From JAZLFH01 sp045615705 (GTDB lineage Bacteria; Bacillota; Clostridia; UMGS1883), in NCBI GenBank assembly GCA_045615705.1, contig JAZLFH010000053.1, forward strand, positions 1-54,981: a stretch of 54,981 nucleotides of DNA, written 5' to 3'. The position numbers and the translations under genes are program-made. This document shows, piece by piece, positions 39,107 through 48,002 of the stretch. Under the pieces are notes generated by a model, which did not search any database, was not told where the DNA came from, and saw nothing but the letters and a program-made list of their open reading frames with translations. How positions within the stretch are numbered: position 1 is the stretch's first letter; each line of letters starts with the position of its first letter.

Positions 39107-40020
39107 TATAAAATACCCCCTACATTTTTTGCTACATCAATGCTCAGCAGTGCTTGATAATTTTTGTCAAAGGATAGTTTGTTCTTGTAAACAGCTACTG
39201 TAAATCCGCTTAAATCCTCTGTTTTTCCCTCACTTAAAAGTTTCATTTCATCGGGCAGAAATCCTATTAAAATTCCTTTTTCCCTGCCGAGAGAAGAAAA
39301 CGGAATAAGCCTTATTTTAAGCCCTGATTCTTCTAAAATATCACTTGATGCCACGATATTTTTTTCATCTACCGTTTCAAAAAGAATCTTTGCCTCGCTT
39401 GATAAAATATCTTTTATGCTTTCATACTCGACAACTATTACAGGTGCTCCGCTTATTGGGTCTGAAAGTGCATTTCCGCTGTCTAAAAGTGCCAAAAATT
39501 CCGTTTCGTTTTTTCCGAGTTTTATTTTTACCGGAAGTATCAAGTTTTTTCTTACAAGATTTCTGCCTATAAAAAATGATGCAACCTTAATGAATATGTA
39601 GCAAACAATACACGCTATAAAAAGCATCTGCCACGGAAGATTAAAATACAATATTCCGTTAGAATATATCGCTCCGAGTCTTTTCCCCCAATCGGTAAAA
39701 TAGAATATACAAAGAATCGCTCCCGCAAGAGAAATGCTGACAAGATAAAACGAAAGGCACATTCGGATAAACGATTTTATACTGTATATTTTAAATGCGA
39801 CCGTAAGCATTAAAAGAGATATTATTACCTTGCCGAGTCCCGAATAAAAAACCGAAAGTCTTGGGAAAAACATACAGACCGCATACACCGCTCCAAGCAT
39901 CGCCGAAAGGATAAGTCTTATCGGACTTGCTTTTATCGTTGCAAGTTTTGCACTTAAAGACAGTATTATGTAATTTATTATCATGTTCGTCAAAAAAAGA
40001 ACATCTATATATACGCTCAT
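39106..40020 (-). CDS. spoIIGA: SpoIIGA, pro-sigma-E processing protease
   Basis: A 304-residue membrane-embedded aspartic protease that cuts the pro-peptide of SigE. Five membrane helices occupy residues 1-150 and the protease half follows, with the catalytic aspartate D180 in ALLDSGNALSDP and the later IPFSSLGREKGILIGF element. In Bacillus it is activated by SpoIIR from the forespore. The start at 40,020 has GGCGGTG 6 nt upstream; an in-frame ATG at 40,035 lies before that RBS. It overlaps sigE by 1 nt, the classic spoIIG operon. Confidence 0.94.
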   Translation of the reverse strand: MSVYIDVLFLTNMIINYIILSLSAKLATIKASPIRLILSAMLGAVYAVCMFFPRLSVFYSGLGKVIISLLMLTVAFKIYSIKSFIRMCLSFYLVSISLAGAILCIFYFTDWGKRLGAIYSNGILYFNLPWQMLFIACIVCYIFIKVASFFIGRNLVRKNLILPVKIKLGKNETEFLALLDSGNALSDPISGAPVIVVEYESIKDILSSEAKILFETVDEKNIVASSDILEESGLKIRLIPFSSLGREKGILIGFLPDEMKLLSEGKTEDLSGFTVAVYKNKLSFDKNYQALLSIDVAKNVGGIL

Positions 40021-40036
40021 TTTTTTCACCGCCATT

Positions 40037-40069
40037 ATTTTAGCAAACGAGCATTGTTTTTTTTGTCAA
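40037..40069 (-). promoter_or_regulatory. Candidate long-spacer spoIIG promoter
   Basis: Minus strand TTGACA (40,064-40,069), 21 nt, TAAAAT (40,037-40,042). TTTGACA overlapping the -35 is one mismatch from an inverted Spo0A box (TTCGnCA). The Bacillus spoIIG promoter also has an over-long spacer and a Spo0A site on its -35. A start point 7 nt after the -10 would leave a leader of only about 10 nt, which weakens the call. Confidence 0.35.
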
Positions 40070-40103
40070 AAGAAAGTAGCAATTTAAAAAAAAATTGCAA
40101 CAA

Positions 40104-40134
40104 AAAAAGAGGTTTTTATTTAAAACCTCTTTTC
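40104..40134 (-). terminator. Terminator of the FHA-FtsW-PBP operon
   Basis: AAAAGAGGTTTT with AAAACCTCTTTT just after the PBP stop; it isolates the operon from spoIIGA. Confidence 0.8.
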
Positions 40135-40136
40135 TG

Positions 40137-41498
40137 CTATCTAAAAAGCCAATAATTTATCATTTTTTTAGCAATCGGACAACACGCCGAACCACTTTTT
40201 CCGCAAGATTCCATCATGACGGCTACCGCTATTTCGGGATTGTCTTTCGGTGCAAATGCTATAAACCAAGAATGGTCTTTTCCGGTTGCATTTTCCGCCG
40301 TTCCCGTTTTTCCGCAAACTTCTATACCGGGAATCCTTGCTCCCGTACCTGTTCCCGTCTTGCAACACTCTGCCATGTATTCTTTTATGTATGGAGTAAT
40401 ACTTTTGTCAAATGCGGTAGAAAGAACACTCGGCCTCGCGGAATACACTACCTTTCCTCCCTTTGACAGTGCCGTCTGCACAAGATACGGTTTCATCATA
40501 ACTCCGTCATTTGCAACCGCACTTGCCACAAGTGCCATATTAAGAGGAGTTACTAAAATTTTACCTTGTCCCATTCCGACAGACGCCAAATCCGTCTTAC
40601 TCATAAATGTATATGGAAATTTCGACTGAGAAAGCGACAAATCAAAGTCTATTTCTTTTCCTACCATAAAATCACCGGTAACAGACTTTACATTTTTCTC
40701 TCCGAGTTCGGTAGCCAATGAACAAAACATTACATTGCTTGACTTTGCAAATCCTTTTTTAAGGTCTAATTCGCCGTATATGTGTCCGTCATAGTTTTTA
40801 AACTCTTTGCCGTCAATTTTTACTTTGCCTTCGTCATTTACCGTATAATCACTAAGTCCGTTTTTAACAGCACTTACCGCAATTATGGTTTTAAATGTGG
40901 AACCGGGCGGATAAAGTCCCTTGGTTGCTCTTGCAAGAAACGGTGAATTGTCGTCTTCCGATAAATCCGGCCAATTTTTTATCAGCATATCTTCATTTGC
41001 GTCAAATGTGGGATTTGAATAAAGGCACAAAACCTCGCCTGTTTTCGGATTTATCGCAACTGCCGAGCCTATCGCCGAGCCGAGTGCTTGTTGTGCGACT
41101 TTTGTAAGTCCATGGTCTATCGAAAGAACAAGACTTGCCCCGTTTTTCTCGTCAGAATGAAGTAATAAGTCATACTCTGTCGTCAAATATGTGTTATATG
41201 TTAATTCAAGGTTTGTCTTTCCGTAGGTTCTTGAATTATATCCTATTACATGAGTGTAGAGGTCCTTAAACGGGTATCTTCGCTTTTTGTTCTCGCTTAA
41301 AGCAAGTATTGTTCCCGTCCTGTCCATAATGCTTCCTCTTACAACAGAATCTTCGTTTTCCCATATTCTTTTGTTGTAACTTGACTTTATTACTTTATCT
41401 GCCCTAAACACTTCAAAGTATGTTAAAAACAAGGTAAGCGACAATAAAAGCACACATATAACGGAAAAAACGGTAATAATTCTTTTGTTACAGTTCAT
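40137..41498 (-). CDS. Class B penicillin-binding protein (PbpA/SpoVD-like transpeptidase)
   Basis: A 453-residue transpeptidase with one N-terminal membrane anchor (IITVFSVICVLLLSLTLFLT), a short dimerisation region beginning SVVRGSIMDRTGTILA, and the transpeptidase domain. The active-site motifs are STFK (PPGSTFKTIIAV), SSN (FAKSSNVMF) and KTG (EVCGKTGTAEN). It lacks PASTA repeats and is shorter than vegetative FtsI. It cross-links peptidoglycan made by the SEDS polymerase encoded immediately upstream, with which it overlaps by 11 nt. Being next to spoIIG suggests a role in cell shape or the spore cortex. Confidence 0.92.
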   Translation of the reverse strand: MNCNKRIITVFSVICVLLLSLTLFLTYFEVFRADKVIKSSYNKRIWENEDSVVRGSIMDRTGTILALSENKKRRYPFKDLYTHVIGYNSRTYGKTNLELTYNTYLTTEYDLLLHSDEKNGASLVLSIDHGLTKVAQQALGSAIGSAVAINPKTGEVLCLYSNPTFDANEDMLIKNWPDLSEDDNSPFLARATKGLYPPGSTFKTIIAVSAVKNGLSDYTVNDEGKVKIDGKEFKNYDGHIYGELDLKKGFAKSSNVMFCSLATELGEKNVKSVTGDFMVGKEIDFDLSLSQSKFPYTFMSKTDLASVGMGQGKILVTPLNMALVASAVANDGVMMKPYLVQTALSKGGKVVYSARPSVLSTAFDKSITPYIKEYMAECCKTGTGTGARIPGIEVCGKTGTAENATGKDHSWFIAFAPKDNPEIAVAVMMESCGKSGSACCPIAKKMINYWLFR

Positions 41499-42732
41499 TT
41501 GTCATCTCGCCTGCCTTTCCCGAAATGCCTTGCAGTATTCCCAAAAGTGCAAAGGTTGAAATCATACTCGAACCGCCGTAACTTATAAACGGAAGCGTGA
41601 TTCCCGTAAGCGGAATAAGTTTTATAACTCCGCCTATTATTATAAATGTCTGAAATCCCAATATTGATGAAATTCCAAAAGCCACCGCTTTATTAAACGG
41701 ATTCGTAGCTGAAAGTGCAATTTTAAATCCACGATACACTATCAAAAAGTATATCATAATAACCGCTACTCCACCCAAAAGCCCCATTTCCTCGCAAATT
41801 GCGGAAAATATGAAATCACTGTGAACTTCGGGTATGAAGTACGGACTGCCAAGTCCTATTCCTTTTCCCATAACACCACCCTCGCCTATTGCAAAAAGGG
41901 ACTGTGTTATTTGATATCCGCTTCCTGCCATATCAGCATAAGGATCAATCCACACATCTATTCTTTTTCTTATGTGAGGAAGGACCATAGAACCTGCCAC
42001 TCCGCACAAAAAGGCAGATGAAACATTAATAAGTACATACATTTTTGAATTTGAAAAGACAACTGCATAACCAATAAACACCATAATGAAAAGCATTAGT
42101 GTTCCCCATTCTCTTTGAAGCACTAAAAATCCCATATTCATTACGAAAACAGCATCTGCCGTAATCAGTCTTTTTTTGTTAGTGTTAAACAGTATTCCTT
42201 TATTTTCAACCCCTGAAAATATTGCGGAAAAAGCAAGCACAAAAAGTATTTTAATAAACTCTGACGGCTGAATTGAACGCACTCCGCCTATTGAAATCCA
42301 GTTTTTTGCTCCTTTGTGCGTTGTACCGAAAAGAAGCGTTAAGGTATAAAGCAGTGCCGAAACAGATGTCGCCAAAACAGAAACGCCGTACCATTTTTTT
42401 ACGCTCTTATAGATAAATGCGACCACCAAAAAGCACATAACTCCTGCAACAAACCACAGTGCCTGCGTTATTCCGTAGTTGCTTTTCAATCTTAAAAGAA
42501 CTGTTATTCCGATTGTAGCAAGGAGCGATGATGCTAAAAGAAGATATGAATCTCCAAGTTCAATCGTTGATGCCAAAAGATATGCTATAAGCGTAGAAAA
42601 GAACACCGCTCCAAGCATTATGTAAACTTCTGCATCCAAGAAAGTCCCTCTTGACACATTAATGCACATTGCACTTATTAAATTTATCAGAAACAGCAGC
42701 CAAAGCGGTCTTGCCGCTTTTTTGGTACTCAT
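41488..42732 (-). CDS. FtsW/RodA/SpoVE family peptidoglycan polymerase
   Basis: A 414-residue SEDS protein with about ten membrane helices. Signature stretches are WISIGGVRSIQPSEFIKILF, the catalytic-loop region SGYQITQSLFAIGEGGVMGK with GIGLGSPYFIPEVHSDFIFS, and the C-terminal TLPFISYGGSSMISTFALLG. It polymerises lipid II into glycan strands and works with a class B PBP, here the next gene. It shares 4 nt with the upstream FHA gene. Which member (FtsW, RodA or SpoVE) cannot be decided by eye. Confidence 0.93.
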   Translation of the reverse strand: MSTKKAARPLWLLFLINLISAMCINVSRGTFLDAEVYIMLGAVFFSTLIAYLLASTIELGDSYLLLASSLLATIGITVLLRLKSNYGITQALWFVAGVMCFLVVAFIYKSVKKWYGVSVLATSVSALLYTLTLLFGTTHKGAKNWISIGGVRSIQPSEFIKILFVLAFSAIFSGVENKGILFNTNKKRLITADAVFVMNMGFLVLQREWGTLMLFIMVFIGYAVVFSNSKMYVLINVSSAFLCGVAGSMVLPHIRKRIDVWIDPYADMAGSGYQITQSLFAIGEGGVMGKGIGLGSPYFIPEVHSDFIFSAICEEMGLLGGVAVIMIYFLIVYRGFKIALSATNPFNKAVAFGISSILGFQTFIIIGGVIKLIPLTGITLPFISYGGSSMISTFALLGILQGISGKAGEMTNEL

Positions 42733-43181
42733 AAATTCTCCTTCAAAGTGGGTTTGACAAATAAAAACTTCAACCCGCCTATTTCAATTTTATCGCCATC
42801 GCACAGTTCCAACGCATCATCTGTAAGTTTTTCGCCGTTTAGAAGAGTTCCGTTTGTACTTTCCAAGTCCTCAATGAAAAAACTTTCGTCTTCTTTAAAA
42901 ATCCTCATATGTCTGTCTGAAAGAAACGGATTTTTTATTGTGATTGTATTTGACCTTCCCCTTCCAACCGTTACTTCGTCCTCTATTTCATAACTCTCGC
43001 TTATGGGAAAATCAAACTCCTGCCTTAAATTCACAAGTTTTAAGTATGCTTGTGCATATCCGCCTTTTTTTCTCCCCATAGTTCTTATGTCGAGGAAAAT
43101 CATACGAATAATTGCGTAAATAAACAGATAAATCATTGTTATGAACGCATAAGTCAAAACTTTTGAAATTATTCCACGCAT
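42729..43181 (-). CDS. FHA-domain membrane protein
   Basis: A 150-residue protein with an N-terminal membrane helix (YAFITMIYLFIYAIIRMIFL) and a cytoplasmic FHA domain. The FHA residues are VGRGRSNTITIKNPFLSDRH, the usual GR..S..H phosphothreonine pocket, and LESTNGTLLNGEKL. It probably recruits a Ser/Thr-kinase-phosphorylated partner to the cell-wall machinery. The start is the ATG at 43,181, with GAGGG 8 nt upstream; a TTG one codon earlier is possible. It is the first gene of the FHA-SEDS-PBP operon, an order also found in Actinobacteria and Clostridia. Confidence 0.9.
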   Translation of the reverse strand: MRGIISKVLTYAFITMIYLFIYAIIRMIFLDIRTMGRKKGGYAQAYLKLVNLRQEFDFPISESYEIEDEVTVGRGRSNTITIKNPFLSDRHMRIFKEDESFFIEDLESTNGTLLNGEKLTDDALELCDGDKIEIGGLKFLFVKPTLKENL

Positions 43182-43228
43182 CAAAGTCCCTCTTTCCCTT
43201 TAAATTATAAATCAAACAAACTACACAT

Positions 43229-43253
43229 AAAAAAGGGGGCAAATATGCCCCCC
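43229..43253 (-). terminator. Terminator of the acyl-CoA synthetase gene
   Basis: GGGGGGCATATTTGCCCCC then a T run on the minus strand, 24-48 nt after the stop. Confidence 0.85.
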
Positions 43254-43276
43254 GCAGAGCATATGAAAACTTTTTC

Positions 43277-44911
43277 TCAGCTCTTAATCTGTGCTTCAAC
43301 AAGTCTTACTCCGCAATACTTTTCACGAAGTCTCGGTTTTTCAATTTTTCCTGTCGGATTTCTCGGAATATCGTCAAAGATAATCCTTCTCGGTCTTTTA
43401 TATCTCGGAAGTGCTTCACAGAACTTGTCCACATCGGATTCGGTAAGTGTGCAATTTGGTTTTACCTCAATAATTGCCGCCGAAATTTCGCCAAGTCTGT
43501 GGTCGGGCATTCCGATTACTGCGACATCTTTTACCGCATCATTTAACCGAATGAAATCTTCTATCTGTACCGGGTAAATATTCTCTCCTCCCGAAATTAT
43601 AACATCTTTTTTTCGGTCAACCAAGAATATAAACCCGTCCTTATCACGCATTGCCATATCTCCGGTGTAGAGCCAGCCGTCTTTTAAAACCGCTTTGGTT
43701 GCTTCTTCATCACGGTAGTAGCATTTCATAACGCCATCGCCCTTTACCAAAAGTTCGCCGACATTTTCGCCCTCTGCCTCGTTGCCGTTTTCATCAACAA
43801 TTTTTACTTGCCAGCCATAACCTGCCTTGCCGATTGCCCCGACTTTATCAATGTTTTCCACACCAAGATGTACGCAACCCGGTCCTATTGACTCACTAAG
43901 TCCGTAATTTGTATCATACTGATGGTTCGGGAAATACTTCTTCCACCTCTTGATAAGGCTTGGCGGAACGGGTTGAGCACCTATGTGCATTAATCTCCAT
44001 TTTGACAAATCATAATTTTCAAGTTTTATTTCTCCGCTTTCGACAGCATCTAAAATATCCTGTGCCCACGGAACCAACAGCCAAACAATGCTTGCTTTTT
44101 CTTCACTTGCGGTATTTATAATCCACTCGGGCTTTACTCCCTTTAAAAGTACCGCCTTACTTCCCGAAAGAAGTGAGCCGAACCAGTGCATTTTTGCCCC
44201 TGTATGATAAAGTGGCGGTATGCACAAAAAGTTATCTTCACGGGTTTGCCCGTGGTGGTTTTGCTCGACTTTGCAAGAGTGCATTAAACTCTTGTGGTCA
44301 TGCAGTATTGCTTTTGGAAATCCCGTAGTCCCCGATGAAAAATAAATTGCGGCATCGTCTGAATCGTCTATTTCAATGTCCTTATCGGAATTGTTCGTGC
44401 CTTCAATTAATTTTTCAAAACTAAGTGCGAACTCCGGACAAGCATCACCGACAAAAATAAGTTTTTTCGCCGTGTTATAATCTTTGTATAATTCTTTTAC
44501 CCTCTCGGTAAATTCAGGTCCGAACACAAGGCAGTCTGACTCCGAAAGGTCAAGACAGTACTTTATTTCATCACTTGCGTATCTGAAATTCATAGGTACC
44601 GCAAGTGCCCCCGTTTTTAAAATTCCAAAGTAAATCGGCAACCATTCAAGGCAATTCATCAATAAAATTGCAACCTTTTTGCCCTTTGTTATTCCGTTTT
44701 TTAAAAGTGCGTCAGCAAACGAATTCGAAAGTGAATTAAACTTGCCCCATGTAATTTCCCGCCTGTAACTTTCGCTTGTCAATGGCTCAACTAAGTCAAA
44801 TTCACTCCAATTTCTTTTTGCCGGTTTTTTCAGTGCCGGATTTACCTCGACCAATGCAACTTCTTCGCCGTAAAGCGAAGCGTTTTTTTCCAAAATCTTT
44901 GTTATAGGCAT
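43277..44911 (-). CDS. AMP-binding acyl-CoA synthetase/ligase
   Basis: A 544-residue adenylate-forming enzyme. It has P-loop YFSSGTTGFPKAILHDHK near 190, YGLSESIGPG near 330, and the A8/A10 motifs GDMAMRDKDGFIFLVDRKKD and GGENIYPVQIE. The C-terminal catalytic lysine is in NPTGKIEKPRLR. The family activates a fatty or aromatic acid with ATP and couples it to CoA; the best resemblance is to medium- or long-chain acyl-CoA ligases, but the substrate is unknown. It is monocistronic. The 73 nt upstream to the TrpB gene show no further signal. Confidence 0.92.
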   Translation of the reverse strand: MPITKILEKNASLYGEEVALVEVNPALKKPAKRNWSEFDLVEPLTSESYRREITWGKFNSLSNSFADALLKNGITKGKKVAILLMNCLEWLPIYFGILKTGALAVPMNFRYASDEIKYCLDLSESDCLVFGPEFTERVKELYKDYNTAKKLIFVGDACPEFALSFEKLIEGTNNSDKDIEIDDSDDAAIYFSSGTTGFPKAILHDHKSLMHSCKVEQNHHGQTREDNFLCIPPLYHTGAKMHWFGSLLSGSKAVLLKGVKPEWIINTASEEKASIVWLLVPWAQDILDAVESGEIKLENYDLSKWRLMHIGAQPVPPSLIKRWKKYFPNHQYDTNYGLSESIGPGCVHLGVENIDKVGAIGKAGYGWQVKIVDENGNEAEGENVGELLVKGDGVMKCYYRDEEATKAVLKDGWLYTGDMAMRDKDGFIFLVDRKKDVIISGGENIYPVQIEDFIRLNDAVKDVAVIGMPDHRLGEISAAIIEVKPNCTLTESDVDKFCEALPRYKRPRRIIFDDIPRNPTGKIEKPRLREKYCGVRLVEAQIKS

Positions 44912-44984
44912 AATTTTCTACCATCCTTCCTTACTTCTCCTACATTATACACCATATTTTTGATTTTGTGAATACCCTTTTTTC

Positions 44985-46349
44985 TTATTGCATATCGGGC
45001 AGATATTTCAGGGCTTCTTTAAGTTCATCATCTGACGGAATGTAGTTTTCCATCTTATTGTCGTGGAACTTTTCGTATGCATACATATCAAAGTATCCCG
45101 TACCAGTAAGCCCGAATACAATAACCTTTTTCTCGCCCGTTTCTTTGCATTTAATTGCTTCGTCAACAGCAACTTTTATTGCATGAGCACTTTCGGGAGC
45201 CGGAAGAATTCCTTCTACTCGTGCAAATTTCTCGGCAGCCTCAAATACATCGGTCTGTGCTACCGATACTGCTTTCATAATCTTATCATCGTAAAGTTGT
45301 GATACAACCGGGCTCATTCCGTGATATCTGAGTCCGCCTGCATGGTTGGGAGCAGGAATAAATCCGCTTCCGAGCGTGTACATCTTTGCAAGAGGACAAA
45401 CTCTTCCCGTATCGCAATAGTCATAGGCGTACACGCCTCTGGTAAGGCTTGGACAAGATGAAGGTTCAACCGCTATAATTTCGCAATCATGTGTTTTCAA
45501 TATCTTATCTCGTGCAAACGGTGCAACAAGTCCTATTAAATTTGAGCCACCGCCTGCACAACCGATTACAATGTCGGGCTTTACTCCGTATTTATCAAGT
45601 GCAGCCTTTGTTTCAAGTCCTATTATTGATTGATGAAGCGTTACCTGATTTAAAACACTTCCCAAAACATATCTGTATCCCTCGTGAGTCGTTGCGGTTT
45701 CTACTGCTTCTGAAATCGCACAACCAAGACTTCCGCCTGTTCCCGGGTGTTCCGCAATAATTTTTCTTCCCACCTCGGTGTTTTCGGAAGGAGATGGCGT
45801 AACGGTTGCTCCGTAAGTACGCATTACTTCACGGCGAAACGGTTTTTGCTGATAAGAAACTTTTACCATAAACACATTACATTCAAGTCCGAAATACGAA
45901 CACGCCATGGAAAGTGCCGTTCCCCACTGTCCTGCACCCGTTTCGGTTGTTACTCCTTTAAGCCCTTGTTTTTTTGCGTAATATGCTTGTGCAATGGCAG
46001 AATTAAGTTTGTGAGAACCGCTTGTGTTATTTCCCTCAAACTTATAATAAATCTCTGCGGGAGTATCAAGCATTTTTTCCAGACAATACGCTCTTACAAG
46101 CGGAGACGGACGATACATTTTATAAAAATCCCGTATCTCCTTCGGAATTTCAAAATATGCCGTAGAATCGTCTATCTCTTGGATAGCAAGTTCTGTGCAA
46201 AAAACCTTTGAAAGTTCTTCAAGTGTACTCGGCTCTTTTGTTATGGGATTTAAAAGAGGAGCGGGTTTATTTTTCATATCTGCACGAAGATTGTACCACG
46301 CTTTTGGCATTTCGCTCTCTTCAAGATAAATTTTGTAAGGTATTTCCAT
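44985..46349 (-). CDS. trpB: Tryptophan synthase beta-like protein, TrpB2 type
   Basis: A 454-residue PLP enzyme of the TrpB2 subgroup, longer than TrpB1. It starts MEIPYKIYLEESEMPKAWYN and has the TrpB2-specific RPSPLVRAYCLEKML, the PLP lysine in NNTSGSHKLNSA (near 115), ETGAGQWGTALS, and the phosphate loop CAGGGSNLIGL. TrpB2 condenses indole and serine; often it works without TrpA, here absent, to salvage free indole. The start at 46,349 (AAAGGA RBS) leaves a 34-nt gap to the terminator of a tryptophan T-box leader, so it is induced when charged tRNA-Trp is scarce. Confidence 0.93.
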   Translation of the reverse strand: MEIPYKIYLEESEMPKAWYNLRADMKNKPAPLLNPITKEPSTLEELSKVFCTELAIQEIDDSTAYFEIPKEIRDFYKMYRPSPLVRAYCLEKMLDTPAEIYYKFEGNNTSGSHKLNSAIAQAYYAKKQGLKGVTTETGAGQWGTALSMACSYFGLECNVFMVKVSYQQKPFRREVMRTYGATVTPSPSENTEVGRKIIAEHPGTGGSLGCAISEAVETATTHEGYRYVLGSVLNQVTLHQSIIGLETKAALDKYGVKPDIVIGCAGGGSNLIGLVAPFARDKILKTHDCEIIAVEPSSCPSLTRGVYAYDYCDTGRVCPLAKMYTLGSGFIPAPNHAGGLRYHGMSPVVSQLYDDKIMKAVSVAQTDVFEAAEKFARVEGILPAPESAHAIKVAVDEAIKCKETGEKKVIVFGLTGTGYFDMYAYEKFHDNKMENYIPSDDELKEALKYLPDMQ

Positions 46350-46382
46350 ATAACCAAATCCTTTCTTTGTAAAACTAAAAAA

Positions 46383-46638
46383 GTCCCATCCCGACACTTG
46401 CCGGGACAGGACATATCCTGCGTTGCCACCCTGCTTGGCGAATAATCGCCCACTCAGTGCATACTTTCATATGCCGCCTTTGTTAACGAAGATGCTGCTC
46501 CGTCTCGCATACTCCGATTTTACTCGTTTGTGCTTGCCCTCCAAAGCCCATTCAGTCATATATTTTCTGTTGCAATCCCACCGCCTGCAACTCTCTTTGA
46601 GAAAAGTGATAAGACCTACTTACTCTTTTTCAACGGTT
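46383..46638 (-). promoter_or_regulatory. T-box leader, tryptophan specifier (UGG)
   Basis: On the minus strand the leader starts with GAGTAAGTAGG, containing the AGTA loop E-like motif. Then come AGAGAGTTGC and GCAAC of stem I, the specifier region CTGAATGGGC with UGG after GAA, and the near-consensus T-box AGGGTGGCAACGC (46,420-46,432). It ends in a terminator hairpin, GTCCTGTCCCGG with TGTCGGGATGGGAC plus T run (46,383-46,412). The T-box anneals to uncharged tRNA-Trp and prevents the terminator, so trpB is transcribed on tryptophan starvation. Confidence 0.88.
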
Positions 46639-46644
46639 TACTTG

Positions 46645-46673
46645 ATTAAACCACATATTTCATTGTTTGTCAA
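46645..46673 (-). promoter_or_regulatory. Sigma-A promoter of the T-box/trpB transcript
   Basis: Minus strand TTGACA, 17 nt, TTTAAT. The -35 lies inside the last codons of apbE. Confidence 0.8.
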
Positions 46674-47595
46674 GATTTATTTTCAATTTATATTTATCTG
46701 TCATTACACTGTTTGCATAATATGAACCATCTTCATATACGAATAAAAATCCTATGTCGTCCTTTGCTATTTTTTCTGCTTTCTCTTTTCCCAAGATGAA
46801 AAAAATAGTCGAAAATGCATCTGCTTGCGTGTCATTTTCCGTTACGACCGTTACGGATACTACGCTTGTTTCTACGGGATAGCCGGTTTTTGTGTCAAGT
46901 ATATGGTGATATTTTACACCGTTTTCTTCAAAATACCTCTCGTACGAACCCGAAGTTACAACAGATGCATCTTTTACGCTCATTGTGGCAAAAACCGACG
47001 AATCAAAAGGACTTTGAACGCCGACTTTGTATGGTCCGCCTATTAAAATTATATTCCCGCCGAGGTCAATAATTGCATCATGTTTTAAAAAACTCCTGAG
47101 TTTCGAGCCTATATATCCTTTTGCAATGGCACCAAGGTCAAGACGCCTGTTATTTAAATTAAAAGGTTCAAGAGAAATTTCTTCATACCCGACATTTAAA
47201 AGTGCGTTTTTTGTTTCTTCTTCCGTAGGTACTCTCGGACTTTTTGAAAAATGCCAAAGGCTCGTCAGCGGTTCTACCGTGATGTCAAACGCACCGCCGG
47301 ACAGTTTTGAATAGTAAATTCCCTCTTTTATAATTTCAAGTGTTTCATCGGACGGCGTTATTTTTTGACCGTTGTTTAAACGATAGATTTCGCTGTTTTC
47401 GTCCGTCCTTGAAAAAACAGATTCATACTTTTTTACAAGTTCTGCCGCTTCTTTTGCCTCTTTCTCATTTTTTTTGTCCATTTTAATTCTTATGTCGGTG
47501 TCAAGTGCAAAATCGTTAATCACCACGCTGTTTTCACAAGAACAAAGCGATAAACACACAAATATTAAACTAAAAAATATCACTAACTTTTTCAT
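46660..47595 (-). CDS. apbE: ApbE, FAD:protein FMN transferase (lipoprotein)
   Basis: A 311-residue lipoprotein: signal MKKLVIFFSLIFVCLSLCSC with lipobox LCSC, so it is tethered outside the cell. The ApbE domain shows RLDLGAIAKGYIGSKL, DLGGNIILIGG, the GSYERYFEENGVKYHHILD segment and TQADAFSTIFFILG with the Mg-binding DAF...T. It attaches FMN to threonine of partner flavoproteins. It is divergent from an operon starting with a NusG-II-domain protein and a Gx transporter, a combination often found with flavin-based electron-transfer systems. Its start is 62 nt from that operon. Confidence 0.93.
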   Translation of the reverse strand: MKKLVIFFSLIFVCLSLCSCENSVVINDFALDTDIRIKMDKKNEKEAKEAAELVKKYESVFSRTDENSEIYRLNNGQKITPSDETLEIIKEGIYYSKLSGGAFDITVEPLTSLWHFSKSPRVPTEEETKNALLNVGYEEISLEPFNLNNRRLDLGAIAKGYIGSKLRSFLKHDAIIDLGGNIILIGGPYKVGVQSPFDSSVFATMSVKDASVVTSGSYERYFEENGVKYHHILDTKTGYPVETSVVSVTVVTENDTQADAFSTIFFILGKEKAEKIAKDDIGFLFVYEDGSYYANSVMTDKYKLKINLDKQ

Positions 47596-47596
47596 G

Positions 47597-47634
47597 GTAA
47601 AGATTTTACATCTTTACTTTTAATTTGTAAAGAT
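47597..47634. promoter_or_regulatory. Triple GTAAAGAT repeat between divergent genes
   Basis: GTAAAGAT at 47,597-47,604, its inverse ATCTTTAC at 47,610-47,617, and GTAAAGAT again at 47,627-47,634, filling most of the 62-nt gap between apbE and the NusG-II gene. It could be an operator serving both directions. Confidence 0.4.
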
Positions 47635-47657
47635 ATAAAATATACACAGGTGTTTTT

Positions 47658-48002
47658 ATGATTAAAAAAGGTGATGTTTTAATTTTAATAGTTTGTTCCG
47701 TTATTCTTTTGGCATTTTTTATTCCAAAAGATGCCGGTAAAACAGTAAATATATACTCAAACGGCGAGTTAATAAAAAGTATTCCTCTTTCTGAGGATTA
47801 TGAGTTTGAGTTTCATTCAAAATACGGTTCAAATACCGTTGTTGTGGAAAATAAAAAAGCCTATATAAAAGATGCAACCTGTCCTGACAAGTTGTGTAAG
47901 CACCAAGGAGGAATAAATCAATCAGGTGCGGTTATAACTTGCCTGCCTAACAGGTTTTCTGTTGAAATATCGGGAAAGGAATATGATGCTGTATCAAGAT
48001 GA
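47658..48002 (+). CDS. NusG domain II-containing exported protein
   Basis: A 114-residue protein with one N-terminal membrane helix (VLILIVCSVILLAFFIP) and an extracytoplasmic NusG_II beta-domain (VNIYSNGELIKSIPLSEDYE; ATCPDKLCKHQGGINQSG; TCLPNRFSVEI). The conserved CPDKLC and C(L/V)PN cysteines are present. The family is found next to ApbE and Gx transporters in Firmicutes, linking it to extracytoplasmic flavin or redox chemistry; its own activity is unknown. It overlaps the next gene by 4 nt. Confidence 0.9.
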   Translation: MIKKGDVLILIVCSVILLAFFIPKDAGKTVNIYSNGELIKSIPLSEDYEFEFHSKYGSNTVVVENKKAYIKDATCPDKLCKHQGGINQSGAVITCLPNRFSVEISGKEYDAVSR

